A DNA stretch of 42,251 nucleotides, taken from positions 1 through 42,251 of the forward strand of contig JAKMEE010000015.1 in assembly GCA_022426155.1 (NCBI GenBank), written 5' to 3'. This stretch comes from Candidatus Poseidonia sp. (lineage in GTDB: Archaea; Thermoplasmatota; Poseidoniia; Poseidoniales; Poseidoniaceae). Made by a program: the position numbers and the translations under genes. Numbering within the stretch: position 1 is the first letter of the stretch; the number at the start of each line of letters is the position of its first letter. The notes beneath the pieces were generated by a model. The model was not told where the DNA came from and searched no databases. It saw only the letters and a program-made list of their open reading frames with translations. Shown here one piece after another: positions 8,396 to 17,221 of this stretch.

Positions 8396-9603
8396 CAAGC
8401 AACACCTCCAATCAATGCAACAATGCGTTGAGCACCCTCAGCCAGATCATCTGCTGGATGGATGTTCAGATCTGATGCGGCGAGGATTGCCTTCCCTTCG
8501 TCCACATTTGTTCCAGCGAGTCGGACAACCAAAGGTACCTCTAGGGATAATGCTTCAGTGGCTGCAATAACGCCACGAGCGATGATGTCACATCGCATGA
8601 TACCGCCAAAGATGTTGACCAATATGCCCTTGACATTTGGGTCTTCAAGAATAATTGAGAAAGCTGTTTTGACTTGCTCCTCATTGGCTCCACCTCCAAC
8701 ATCAAGGAAATTGGCAGGTTCTCCGCCGTAGAGTTTGATGACATCCATAGTAGCCATTGCTAGGCCAGCTCCGTTGACCAAACAGCCGATGTTTCCGTCA
8801 AGTTTGACATAGGAAAGACCGGTTTCTTTAGCTCGAATTTCAACGTCTTCCTCTTCGGAAAGGTCACGCAAATCGTCCCAGTTCTTGTGGCGGAACTCGG
8901 CGTTTTCATCAAAGGAAACCTTTGCATCAAGTGCGACGATTTCATCGTCAGCAGTTCGCACGAGAGGGTTGATTTCAACCATGGCACAATCGCTGTTCAC
9001 AAACATGCTGTACATGGATGAGAGGCATTTGCCAAAGGAGCGCAGTGCGCTCCCGCTCAATCCAAGAGCCATACCAAGGTCACGCTTTTGATAGCCAAGT
9101 AATCCTGAATTAGGGTCAACTGAGACTTTGTGGATTTTTTCAGGAGTATGTTCTGCTACATGCTCAATGTCCATGCCACCCTCTGTCGAAGCCATGATGA
9201 GCACCGACTTCTTTTCTCGGTCAACCAGGAGGGCGAGGTAATATTCGTGTGCAATGTCGCAACCGGATTCAATATACAGGTTGTTGACGATCTTTCCTTC
9301 ATCACCGGTTTGGATGGTCACCAAGAGGTTACCAAGGATGTTGGTGGCATAAGTTTCAACTTCCTCTCGGGAAAATGCAATTTTAACTCCGCCATCCATC
9401 ACGTGGTCTCGAGTTTCGGGATGATACAATGTTCCTTTTCCTCGCCCACCAGCATGGATTTGTGATTTTACAGCGACGACTTTGCTTCCGAGGTCGTCGT
9501 AAGCCTTCAACGCTGCTTCAATGCTGGTGCAGTGAACCCCTTCCAAAACGGGGACTCCGTTGGATTTGAGCAATGCTTTACCTTGATATTCATGGATGTT
9601 CAT
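8395..9603 (-). CDS. sucC: Succinyl-CoA synthetase, beta subunit
   Basis: This 402-residue ATP-grasp subunit binds nucleotide and succinate and pairs with the alpha subunit encoded just downstream. It begins [12 protein letters not shown], the standard SucC start, which selects the ATG at 9603 over an earlier in-frame codon. It has [11 protein letters not shown] in the ATP-grasp lobe, and the C-terminal CoA-ligase domain contains DVGGGA and VNIFGGI. A GGAG sequence lies shortly before the ATG. Whether ADP or GDP is used cannot be read here. Gene order sucC-sucD with a one-base overlap is the common operon form. Confidence 0.97.
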   Translation of the reverse strand: MNIHEYQGKALLKSNGVPVLEGVHCTSIEAALKAYDDLGSKVVAVKSQIHAGGRGKGTLYHPETRDHVMDGGVKIAFSREEVETYATNILGNLLVTIQTGDEGKIVNNLYIESGCDIAHEYYLALLVDREKKSVLIMASTEGGMDIEHVAEHTPEKIHKVSVDPNSGLLGYQKRDLGMALGLSGSALRSFGKCLSSMYSMFVNSDCAMVEINPLVRTADDEIVALDAKVSFDENAEFRHKNWDDLRDLSEEEDVEIRAKETGLSYVKLDGNIGCLVNGAGLAMATMDVIKLYGGEPANFLDVGGGANEEQVKTAFSIILEDPNVKGILVNIFGGIMRCDIIARGVIAATEALSLEVPLVVRLAGTNVDEGKAILAASDLNIHPADDLAEGAQRIVALIGGVA

Positions 9604-9627
9604 GATGTTCTCCAAACACAACCAAAA

Positions 9628-9641
9628 GAAGGATGTCCTTC
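9628..9641. promoter_or_regulatory. Palindrome upstream of sucC
   Basis: GAAGGA-TG-TCCTTC is a perfect 6-bp inverted repeat with a 2-base centre, 25 bases upstream of the sucC start in the 106-base divergent gap shared with the nucleotidyltransferase gene. It may be an operator; this rests on symmetry and position only. Confidence 0.3.
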
Positions 9642-9709
9642 AATACTTTGTTCATGAGGTTAGCATTCGTGGACGCGTTCTTCATAAGAAAGTGGTCCGA
9701 GCCAAGTTC

Positions 9710-10711
9710 ATGCAGGTCGTTGTTTTGGCTGGAGGTGTAGGTTCACGCATGAGGCCATGGACTCAAAGCATTCCAAAACCCCTGTTGCCCATGTTGGACA
9801 AGACCCTCTTGGAACATGTAGTTGGCTGCCTTCCCGAACACCTCGTCGATGAGGTCGTCGTGGCTGGTGGTTACAAAGTGGATATGATTGAGGCTTACTT
9901 CAAAGAACATGATGTTCCATTTGATGTACGGATCGTTCCAGAAGATTCACCTCTGGGTACCGGCGGTGCTTTGGGCAATTGCAGAGATGTAGTCAGCGGT
10001 ACCTTTGCCTGTTTCAATGGGGATATCATCTCCTCTCTGGACGCATCAAATTTGCTCGACCTCCATCAACGTTCATCCTCAATTGGAACGCTTGGCCTGT
10101 GGGAGGTCGAGGACCCAACCCGATTTGGCATCGTTGGACTTGATGATGAACAACGAATTACTCGTTTCAAAGAAAAACCAACACCGGAGGAAGTATTCTC
10201 CAATCTGATCAATGCGGGGTCTTATGTTTTTGAAGACGATATCTTCGATTGGATGCCTCATGGAAAGCACTCTATAGAGCGAGACATCTTTCCGAAATTA
10301 GCTGCGGAAGGCTTGTTGAGTGGGCAATCCTTTGACGGCTATTTCATCGATGCAGGGACTCCCAATGCTTGGAACGATGGTGTTCAGGCTTGCATCAAGC
10401 ATCATCGATATTCCAAAGGGCATGTTGTCGGTGATACATGGTTTGAAAACCCTGCTGAACGGCACAAATCTATCCTGCAATCGATGGTTTCACAGGGTTC
10501 TCGTGTGGACAACGCATCCATTGTTCGGAGCACGCTTCTACAAGATGTTCACATTGGCCAAGACAGCCAAATCAACAATTGTTTGATCGGTCGAGGCGCT
10601 CAAATTGGGGCCTCGTGCCGTTTGACCGACGTCATCGTTGACCATGGAGCATTCATCCCCGCCGGCACGGTGTTGGAATCGGGGCGATGGCCACCTGAAC
10701 AAAATGCTTGA
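9710..10711 (+). CDS. Sugar-phosphate nucleotidyltransferase (mannose-1-phosphate guanylyltransferase-like)
   Basis: This enzyme should join a sugar-1-phosphate to an NTP to make an NDP-sugar for glycan or glycoprotein synthesis. The N-terminal half has the nucleotidyltransferase signature LAGGVGSRMRPWT followed by PKPLLP, and later GTGGAL, FNGDI and FIDAGTP. The last 70 or so residues (GSRVDNASIV, VHIGQDSQI, LIGRGAQIG) look like a left-handed beta-helix. I set the start at ATG 9710, which begins right at the nucleotide-binding strand and gives 333 residues; the frame is open upstream into the sucC control region. GDP-mannose or dTDP-glucose type activity are both possible. Many N-glycosylation-like N-x-T/S sites in the surface proteins of this window fit a need for NDP-sugars, as an inference. 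Confidence 0.88.
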   Translation: MQVVVLAGGVGSRMRPWTQSIPKPLLPMLDKTLLEHVVGCLPEHLVDEVVVAGGYKVDMIEAYFKEHDVPFDVRIVPEDSPLGTGGALGNCRDVVSGTFACFNGDIISSLDASNLLDLHQRSSSIGTLGLWEVEDPTRFGIVGLDDEQRITRFKEKPTPEEVFSNLINAGSYVFEDDIFDWMPHGKHSIERDIFPKLAAEGLLSGQSFDGYFIDAGTPNAWNDGVQACIKHHRYSKGHVVGDTWFENPAERHKSILQSMVSQGSRVDNASIVRSTLLQDVHIGQDSQINNCLIGRGAQIGASCRLTDVIVDHGAFIPAGTVLESGRWPPEQNA

Positions 10712-10773
10712 AACGCAGAATTCCGAACACTTTGGGATGAAACCTCAAAGCCTTGCACATGACCGCGAGGAGC

Positions 10774-11439
10774 ATGACCCAACCACTGGTTGTAGTGAAT
10801 TTCAAAACCTATGCGACAGCATCTGGAGAGGCATCTCAAGCTCTTCTTGCTGCTATGGAACGCCATGCAAACGGGCCAGCGAACTTTGTAGCCACCGTTT
10901 CAGCCTTCGATTTGAGTGCATGCTCCAATGATGCGACAGCCGTTCAAGTTTGGTCACAACACCTTGACCCTGTTGGATTAGGGGGTCATACTGGATGGCT
11001 CGAACCCCAAACCGCTCAAACACGGGGAGCTCAAGGAACCATCATCAATCACGCGGAGCACAAAGTTTCGTTGGAACATGTTGAGGCCTTATTGAAGATG
11101 CTACCCGATGGTTTTCCAGTCTGTGCATGTGCAGCCGATGTTGACGAAGCACGCGCTCTTGCCGCTCTTGGACCAACATACATCGCAGTTGAGCCTCCCG
11201 AGTTGATCGGTGGTGATATTTCAGTCACAACGGCAGACCCTGCAATTGTGACCAACACAGTCGCAGCGGTGAAAGAAGTGAACCCAGCAGTTCGAGTTCT
11301 TTGCGGTGCAGGCGTGAAAAATGGTGCAGACGTTGCAACAGCCCTCAAACTTGGAGCGGAAGGTGTATTGTTGGCGAGCGGTGTCACCAAAGCCTCAGAC
11401 GTGGACGCAGTCCTCATGGACCTGATTTCTCAACTCTGA
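10774..11439 (+). CDS. tpiA: Triosephosphate isomerase, archaeal type
   Basis: This 221-residue protein interconverts dihydroxyacetone phosphate and glyceraldehyde-3-phosphate. It has the short archaeal form of the TIM barrel. Catalytic residues are visible: Asn9 and Lys11 in VVVNFKTY, His93 in INHAEHK, and Glu140 in AVEPPELIG. The phosphate loops VLCGAG and GVLLASG are present. The ATG at 10774, preceded by GAGGAG almost touching it, places the first strand right after the N terminus as in other archaeal enzymes; TTG and ATG codons at 10753 and 10759 are alternatives. It follows the nucleotidyltransferase by 62 bases and ends 9 bases from the convergent RecB-like gene. Confidence 0.95.
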   Translation: MTQPLVVVNFKTYATASGEASQALLAAMERHANGPANFVATVSAFDLSACSNDATAVQVWSQHLDPVGLGGHTGWLEPQTAQTRGAQGTIINHAEHKVSLEHVEALLKMLPDGFPVCACAADVDEARALAALGPTYIAVEPPELIGGDISVTTADPAIVTNTVAAVKEVNPAVRVLCGAGVKNGADVATALKLGAEGVLLASGVTKASDVDAVLMDLISQL

Positions 11440-11448
11440 ATATGGCCA

Positions 11449-12360
11449 TCATTGCCCCTTCCTTCTTCGCCGTTGTTTGGCTTCAAAGAGTCCGTTCTTC
11501 GCAGGACAAGTTTGTTTGTGTTTGCATGTACGACAATGTTGTTCATTCTGGGCAAGTGGAAGGGAGTCAAATGAAGGGTCAGCGGCTATGCAACGACGAA
11601 TCCATGACATTTCCTGAAGGTCGTGTTCAAGCAACGACCAAGATGCTTCAAGTTGGGTTGGATTTATCTCAATGGCCCTTTCAATCCACGAACGCTTGTT
11701 CCAGGTGACCGTTCGGAGTCGGAACATCGAAACATCATTTGGAAAACCTGGGTGGTTCAAGGCCCAATGGAGCATGAGTGTGTCCTCGAGCACTTCAGAT
11801 TGTTCTTCACCTTTCGAGGCCCACCGAATTCGAACAAGGGACCATTTGTTTTGATGGAAAATGGCAATATCTGGCGTGGCATAGAGTGAGATTCCTCCAA
11901 TATTTACTGCATCAAATCGTTGAAAATACGCCCAACGGCGTGGCTCATGGCGAAAAAGAGGACCAAGAACCCGGGTTCGTTTGAGCGATTCCATTGCGCC
12001 ATGAACTGCTTGAATCATCCCCTTCTGTTTGGTTTGATCGACTTGAAGACGATGAAGCCAACATTCGTGTGTCAATATTTCCGAAAGACGACGATGAACA
12101 TAATCCTCTGACCATGCCTTACTCTGGTATAGGTCCTCAAATCGTTCCATCATCGCCCTTCTTCCAATTCGAATTCTCAAGTCATTGGGCCGGTTCAGGG
12201 GCCGGTTCTTTGGTGGATGTTTGTTGTTGATTAACGGCGAACCTCGGTGAGGCTGGCCGTAACTATGTGCCCATGCTCTGGGACATGCGTTCATGAGCCG
12301 TTGACTGGTTTGGCTCCAATGATGTTGAAGAAGGTCCGACATGACCTGTACGAATTCCAT
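11449..12360 (-). CDS. RecB/Cas4-like PD-(D/E)XK superfamily protein, degenerate motif
   Basis: This 303-residue protein looks like the single-domain RecB/Cas4/AddB nuclease family. It starts with a CPRAW motif (Cys26) and ends with Cys276, Cys279 and Cys285, the four cysteines that hold an iron-sulfur cluster in Cas4, AddB and Dna2. The first catalytic-type Asp is seen in A-T-P-D (Asp164), but where D/E-x-K is expected there is L-V-R-I-R (177-179), so the metal-binding acid and lysine appear replaced by arginines. It may be a DNA-binding relative without cleavage, or the true motif may lie elsewhere. The ATG at 12360 follows the large membrane-protein gene by 22 bases; an ATG at 12342 is possible. 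The C terminus is strongly basic. Confidence 0.7.
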   Translation of the reverse strand: MEFVQVMSDLLQHHWSQTSQRLMNACPRAWAHSYGQPHRGSPLINNKHPPKNRPLNRPNDLRIRIGRRAMMERFEDLYQSKAWSEDYVHRRLSEILTHECWLHRLQVDQTKQKGMIQAVHGAMESLKRTRVLGPLFRHEPRRWAYFQRFDAVNIGGISLYATPDIAIFHQNKWSLVRIRWASKGEEQSEVLEDTLMLHWALNHPGFPNDVSMFRLRTVTWNKRSWIERAIEINPTQLEASWSLLEHDLQEMSWIRRCIAADPSFDSLPLAQNEQHCRTCKHKQTCPAKNGLFEAKQRRRRKGQ

Positions 12361-12382
12361 CAACCGAGATAAGACTTCACGT

Positions 12383-14692
12383 TTAGATTACGCCGAGTTC
12401 AACGACATTGATGACCGTGTTCAATGCGACCCACAACGCCACTGGAGTGAGCACCCATCCGACAAATTGGGCAAAGACTTCACCACCAAACTTCCCGAAG
12501 AGCCTCGAGAATGGCCCTCCCCAAGATGAGACAATTCGTAAAAGCAATACCACAAATCCTCCGATCAATACGTAGAGGAGTAACAAGAAGAATGCCGTTA
12601 GCATACTTGTTCCTCCCAACAAGGCTGTTGCACCGATCCCTTGTGGGAATAGCGCCGGGAAACTGAGCCACCCGAACCAACCCAGCCAAACACCGAGCAA
12701 GACGTCTCGGTCCATGTCCACGGGGTCTCGCCATTCACGGAATGCCTTAGGAAATACAGAATGCATCAATCGTCCAAGTAAATCAGCTTCAAACGGAGCG
12801 CCACGCTTTGCGGTAAAGAAACACATTTCCAACATCCATGCCATCATGGCGATGTCAAGTATGAATCTGGCCGTTACCCCGACTGGTAGCAAAGCGAAGA
12901 CTAATGCAGGAAGGTTGACCATCAAAATACCCGCTCCTGACGCTATAATGATGGAGCCCCAGAGCAATCCAGGGGGGAGTGGCTCTTCAGGGGCAGACCA
13001 TTCCTCACGTGGCAATGCCAAGAACAAGAGGAAGAGGCCAGGTCCAAGGATCAATCCGAAATACGCGGTAGCGGAGTTTTGCCCTCCAGTCTCAATCGCT
13101 TCAACCGATTCGACAATGGTTAGCATGCCCGCTGAACCGGAGAATGAAGCGGTTACGTGGAAGGCCGGGTCGATGATGACAACAGCATCAGAAAGGCCCG
13201 TTGGAAGGCTTGAAGCGAATGCGTGGTCAACGTCAAGATACACTTGCCACGTTGCGTTCACGGCGGTTTTTAGGGAGGTCACATCTGACATTCGAGCATC
13301 TTCTCCTGTAACGATTTGAATCACCTTCGCACGGCCCTCGAGATTGTCTAAACTACGATTGAATTCATCGGCTTGTACCAATACGTTCTCAGAACCCGGC
13401 AAGACAACGCCAATGATGAGCGCATCATAGCCATCCATCAATTCAGAAATTTGAACGGCCGAACCTTCGTTTGGTTCAAGTTGACTGTCAATGACTTTTG
13501 TCGTGGGCTGAATGACAGCATCAGCACCGAGATTGGGCTGGTCAAAAGCGGTGGGTAGGGTCAGCAATGCCAATCCCAACAAAGCGACGAGGATTGGTAC
13601 CGGTAACAACAATCCGCTGCGGAAGGCGTTGAGTACAAAGCCAAGCAGTGCCAAGAGTGTGGTTGCCGAGAGGATCAAAGCGGCGTTGGCAAATCCAGTA
13701 TTCCCTTTTGTCACCTCAAATCGCAAGATACCTTCTGCGTGACAATCACTGTTGAGATCGCCTGCCATGGTGCGCATGCAAAAATTGAGATTCATTTCAC
13801 CAACTGGTAGTGCCTTGGCTCCAGTCCATGCATACACGGTTTCATTGTTACCAGCATCTCTGACCATGCGGATTCTTCCTGCACTAGTTTCAACGAGGAA
13901 TTCACCATCTCGTGTGGATTTTTCACCCGATTCAAGTGGCCCCCAAATCTCCCATCTTTCGTCCTTGAGGTCCTCCAAACCCCATGGAAGTCGATGGTCC
14001 AATTCGATGTGGGCCCGGCGAGCAGAGTCTACCGTGATTCTTGCTTCAGGTTGGAAGATGACTCCTTCCATGATGATGCCACCGCTGTTATGTTCGAAAC
14101 CACCCCATTGGACTCTAGCTTGGGCGGGGATGCAACGGTGGTCGATGGATACGGTGAGTGTGATGGCGTCACCAGGCATCATGCTGATTGAAACATTTTG
14201 ACGCTCACCGGAGAAATTCATGGCGTCGTTTTCCCCAACTTTGTCAATGATTTGTTCGACACTGCTGGTGTAGACTTCGCTTCCACCTATGTTAACGCTG
14301 TAAATGAGGGTTGTTGATGCACCTCCAAAACTATTTGCTCGAGTGCAAGTTTGTGGCCCTACGCCCCCATCAAGTGTTGCAGAAAGGTAAACGCTCATCA
14401 TCACATTTGTTTCAATGGGTTCATTCACAGGCGGACTTGTGAGTGAGAATATTTGCACAACCCCATTGGTTGCACCGGTCGTATATCCGCCAACAGCGGA
14501 GTCGGTTTGACCTCGCTGAAGGACAGCGTCCTCAATTCCAAACCCTTCCACAAAGAGGCGTTCGTGTGGGACAATTTCCCATTCAACGAACCCCGGCTCG
14601 TAGACTTCATCCGCTTGTGCAGTGGCAAAGCCCACCATGGAGAGGCAGAACAACAAGGCGACGATGCCCATTGCCCATACCTGACGCCGCAT
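12383..14692 (-). CDS. Large exported multi-pass membrane protein with redoxin-like domain
   Basis: This protein of about 769 residues starts with a signal peptide (basic MRRQ, hydrophobic stretch, cleavage likely after ATAQA). About 300 mostly beta-stranded extracytoplasmic residues follow, including two cysteines probably paired in each of two segments. Two membrane spans come next, then a soluble domain of about 140 residues whose order of strands and helices (LIIGVVLPG, VIQIVTG, WQVYLDVD, AVVIIDP) resembles thioredoxin-like redoxins but lacks the CxxC. At least six C-terminal membrane segments close the protein. I chose the ATG at 14692 because it starts at the signal peptide. A GTG at 14770 would add 26 residues and overlap the DUF92 gene. 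No function is recognised. Confidence 0.75.
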   Translation of the reverse strand: MRRQVWAMGIVALLFCLSMVGFATAQADEVYEPGFVEWEIVPHERLFVEGFGIEDAVLQRGQTDSAVGGYTTGATNGVVQIFSLTSPPVNEPIETNVMMSVYLSATLDGGVGPQTCTRANSFGGASTTLIYSVNIGGSEVYTSSVEQIIDKVGENDAMNFSGERQNVSISMMPGDAITLTVSIDHRCIPAQARVQWGGFEHNSGGIIMEGVIFQPEARITVDSARRAHIELDHRLPWGLEDLKDERWEIWGPLESGEKSTRDGEFLVETSAGRIRMVRDAGNNETVYAWTGAKALPVGEMNLNFCMRTMAGDLNSDCHAEGILRFEVTKGNTGFANAALILSATTLLALLGFVLNAFRSGLLLPVPILVALLGLALLTLPTAFDQPNLGADAVIQPTTKVIDSQLEPNEGSAVQISELMDGYDALIIGVVLPGSENVLVQADEFNRSLDNLEGRAKVIQIVTGEDARMSDVTSLKTAVNATWQVYLDVDHAFASSLPTGLSDAVVIIDPAFHVTASFSGSAGMLTIVESVEAIETGGQNSATAYFGLILGPGLFLLFLALPREEWSAPEEPLPPGLLWGSIIIASGAGILMVNLPALVFALLPVGVTARFILDIAMMAWMLEMCFFTAKRGAPFEADLLGRLMHSVFPKAFREWRDPVDMDRDVLLGVWLGWFGWLSFPALFPQGIGATALLGGTSMLTAFFLLLLYVLIGGFVVLLLRIVSSWGGPFSRLFGKFGGEVFAQFVGWVLTPVALWVALNTVINVVELGVI

Positions 14693-14742
14693 GAACAGAC
14701 CAACCCGTCTCGGTTCAAGAATCCAATGGCCTCGTGAGAACC

Positions 14743-15507
14743 TCAATTCGGCATCCCAAGAACCAAACACATGATGAGAACTCCGCCAGATATAGCCAAG
14801 GCATTAACAGCGCCTTTGGAGAGATATCCTCGGTTTTCCAGTAGGGCTCCAAGGTAGCTGTCAATTTGACAGCCCAACCATCCAATCACCGCCAACCAAC
14901 CAGCTAGACGAAGTGGATGTTCGGAACTTCCCTCGCTCAAGGTAAGCCACCAAGCTAGCAAGGTTAGTGTCGCAACAACAGCCGCACCAACAATGGCTGC
15001 CAATTGACCGTTAGGAGAGAATCCTCCGTTAACCCCTTGTTCACAGGGTTTGAAGGTCGTGATCATCCTTACACGAGAGTCCATACATCCGATTTCACTT
15101 GCAAAGGTATCCGAGGCCGCAACCGCAACTGCTGCACCAAATAACCAAATTCCGGTTGCATAATCTTGAGTCGCAAATGCGTACAAGACCATGATTCCAG
15201 GGAGTGCACCATTGGCTACCACGTTGGTCCATCCACGGTGTCCATCAGCCGATTCACACAGCCCGAGTTCCTTTTTCTCTTCAAAGCGCCACTTGGTGGC
15301 TTTGTGTGAACTTACGAGAAAACCGAGCAAGATGAGCAACCAAGTCCAGTGGCCTAAGCCACCCACGACAACGCCCAAGAGTGCCGCAGCGTTGGCGCCC
15401 TGACGGTCCAACATTTTTGCTTTCGCCGAAAGGAAAAGTAGCACAGCCACAAGGATGCCTGTGACCAAAAGATTGCCCTGATTGAGTCCACTCTCGAAGA
15501 CGTCCAT
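14743..15507 (-). CDS. DUF92 (TIGR00297) integral membrane protein
   Basis: This 254-residue membrane protein has about six to seven hydrophobic segments and the DUF92 hallmarks: GGLGHWTW, H-K-A-T-K-W-R-F, A-A-S-D-T-F-A-S-E-I-G and GGFSPNGQLA. The plant member VTE6 is a phytyl-phosphate kinase, so a prenyl-phosphate phosphotransfer role is possible, though archaeal members are uncharacterised as far as I know. It is followed at once by the large membrane-protein gene. With two prenyl synthases 12 kb away, a role in isoprenoid salvage is an inference with low support. Confidence 0.85.
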   Translation of the reverse strand: MDVFESGLNQGNLLVTGILVAVLLFLSAKAKMLDRQGANAAALLGVVVGGLGHWTWLLILLGFLVSSHKATKWRFEEKKELGLCESADGHRGWTNVVANGALPGIMVLYAFATQDYATGIWLFGAAVAVAASDTFASEIGCMDSRVRMITTFKPCEQGVNGGFSPNGQLAAIVGAAVVATLTLLAWWLTLSEGSSEHPLRLAGWLAVIGWLGCQIDSYLGALLENRGYLSKGAVNALAISGGVLIMCLVLGMPN

Positions 15508-15616
15508 GGAATCTCATCCTTACGGCTATGATGCTTTGCACATATGTTCCGTAACCCTAGCGACGGCTACACCCCTTTTCAAGACATTACCCCATCATTA
15601 TCCAAAACAGGCTAAC

Positions 15617-17101
15617 TTAGGAGTCCAGCACTGCTGTGGGTAATAAACGGACGATGCATAGCCAAAGGATGACCATAGAGGAGAACAACCATCCTAAATC
15701 GATGAATAGGGCGGTCAAAGAGTCCTCAGTGGTCACCCATCGACTCAATGCCCATGAACTTCCGTTCCAAAGCGCATGGCCGAGCATGGCCAATCCCAAT
15801 GCAACTGGAACAGTCTTGGGTAATGGCCAAGCGGATTTTTGACGTCGGCCAAGGAAATCTATCATTCGTTGAGATGGCATGGTGCCCCACAATGTAGTGG
15901 GCAGAAGTGACCCCGTCTTCTTGTCATAAAGCACCCATGTGGAACTGTTCTTTTCTGATAAATATGGAGATGAGGTTAGGGTGGGCACTCGGTTACCCCG
16001 TGCGAGCCAACAACCGATAGCATATCCAGTGATTCCAGTCCAAAGGGCGTGTCCAGGAATCGAACTGAGGCCTCGAAGCAACGCTGTGATGGGGTAAAGA
16101 ATCCCACTGTATTCACTGCTGAGTGCCATGATGATGTATTGGGCATTTTCAAGCAAAGCAAAACCCAGTCCAACGGTCGAGCCCACATAGAATCCGTGTT
16201 TGGGTGAAACAATGAGTCTCGTGAGGCAGAGTACGGCGAAAGCTTTGCATAACTCTTCACCGATTGGAGCCGATCCGAACAAGATCAAACCTTCCCCCCA
16301 ACTTCCTACTTCGAAAGCATCCAAGCCTACAAGGCTCAACATGATGGGGGAGGTAATGCTGTTGATGATGATCGCTGGGACGGTTGAAAGCATCCCTGCA
16401 GCCAGTACCCATTCAGCATCGCGACGAGTAATGGTGATGCCCATGTGGCGGCTAGTAATGGACCACCAAGCAAACACTGGGGCAGAGAACCCAATCAACC
16501 ATGCAGGTATCACGACCAGCAAGGCCATTGTGCCAGTTAAGGCATTCAATCCGAGTAATGTCATGGGTAAAAGGCAGAGAGTTGAAAGAGTGATTCCACC
16601 AATGAAAAGCCCCCAAAGATGCAGCGGCCTCGGCATTTCGAGGGGTGCAGTGCTTCGAACAATGTGTTGCGTCACCACGGTGGGGACGGGTGATTGAACC
16701 AAACGATTCCCTTGGAGTACGTGGGTGTTAGAACCCTGCGGGTGAGGGTGAGCGTTGATGGTATGCGTGAGATTGGGCCTGCGGAGATAAAAAAAGAACA
16801 GCAAAAACGGGGCCATGCAAATGCTTGCTACAAAACTCATTGCAGGTTCAACGGGGCCTAAGGTGCCGTTCAAGTCGCCGTCAAAAAATCCAGCCGCTAC
16901 GAAGACAGCGATTTGTGAGATAAAGAAACAAACGATGACCAGGAGGAGCATCGATCGAATGGTTTGCCACGGCGTTGATGCCTGCCACACAGTGTGCGAT
17001 TCGGGTGGCGAGGTGAGCGGCACGATGCGGAGCGGCGCCTGTGTTGGATTCGCTGATTGGACACGCATCACCTTTCGTGAGGTCCTGCTCAGTTCGCCCA
17101 T
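15617..17101 (-). CDS. PrsW-type intramembrane metalloprotease
   Basis: This protein of about 494 residues is a member of the PrsW/CPBP-like glutamic-metallo membrane protease group. The diagnostic motifs are in order: G-E-E-L-C-K (EExxK), F-A-L-L-E-N-A, P-G-H-A-L-W-T-G, and a final L-G-H-A-L-W-N-G-S. Around nine hydrophobic segments are seen. The first 70 residues are a polar N-terminal tail before the first span. In bacteria PrsW cleaves anti-sigma factors. In an archaeon the substrate is unknown, and some relatives act in membrane protein processing. The ATG at 17101 is used, with a GTG one codon before it and an ATG further in. Gaps of 117 and 109 bases on either side suggest its own promoter. 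Confidence 0.85.
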   Translation of the reverse strand: MGELSRTSRKVMRVQSANPTQAPLRIVPLTSPPESHTVWQASTPWQTIRSMLLLVIVCFFISQIAVFVAAGFFDGDLNGTLGPVEPAMSFVASICMAPFLLFFFYLRRPNLTHTINAHPHPQGSNTHVLQGNRLVQSPVPTVVTQHIVRSTAPLEMPRPLHLWGLFIGGITLSTLCLLPMTLLGLNALTGTMALLVVIPAWLIGFSAPVFAWWSITSRHMGITITRRDAEWVLAAGMLSTVPAIIINSITSPIMLSLVGLDAFEVGSWGEGLILFGSAPIGEELCKAFAVLCLTRLIVSPKHGFYVGSTVGLGFALLENAQYIIMALSSEYSGILYPITALLRGLSSIPGHALWTGITGYAIGCWLARGNRVPTLTSSPYLSEKNSSTWVLYDKKTGSLLPTTLWGTMPSQRMIDFLGRRQKSAWPLPKTVPVALGLAMLGHALWNGSSWALSRWVTTEDSLTALFIDLGWLFSSMVILWLCIVRLLPTAVLDS

Positions 17102-17221
17102 CACTCGTCACTGAAAAACAGCATTCGGCAAAAGCATTCATCATTGCAGGGATTCATACTAGTGGTCCCCCCTTCTTGAAGGAATGGGCCAATTCATTGC
17201 AACGAGCCTGCAAGAAATGTC

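Noticed and set aside
9596-9709. Longer nucleotidyltransferase start overlapping sucC
   Set aside because: The extra 38 residues come before the universal nucleotide-binding strand and would overlap the sucC start region.
14693-14770. GTG-started N-terminal extension of the large membrane protein
   Set aside because: It would precede a clear signal peptide and overlap the DUF92 gene; the ATG at 14692 fits better.
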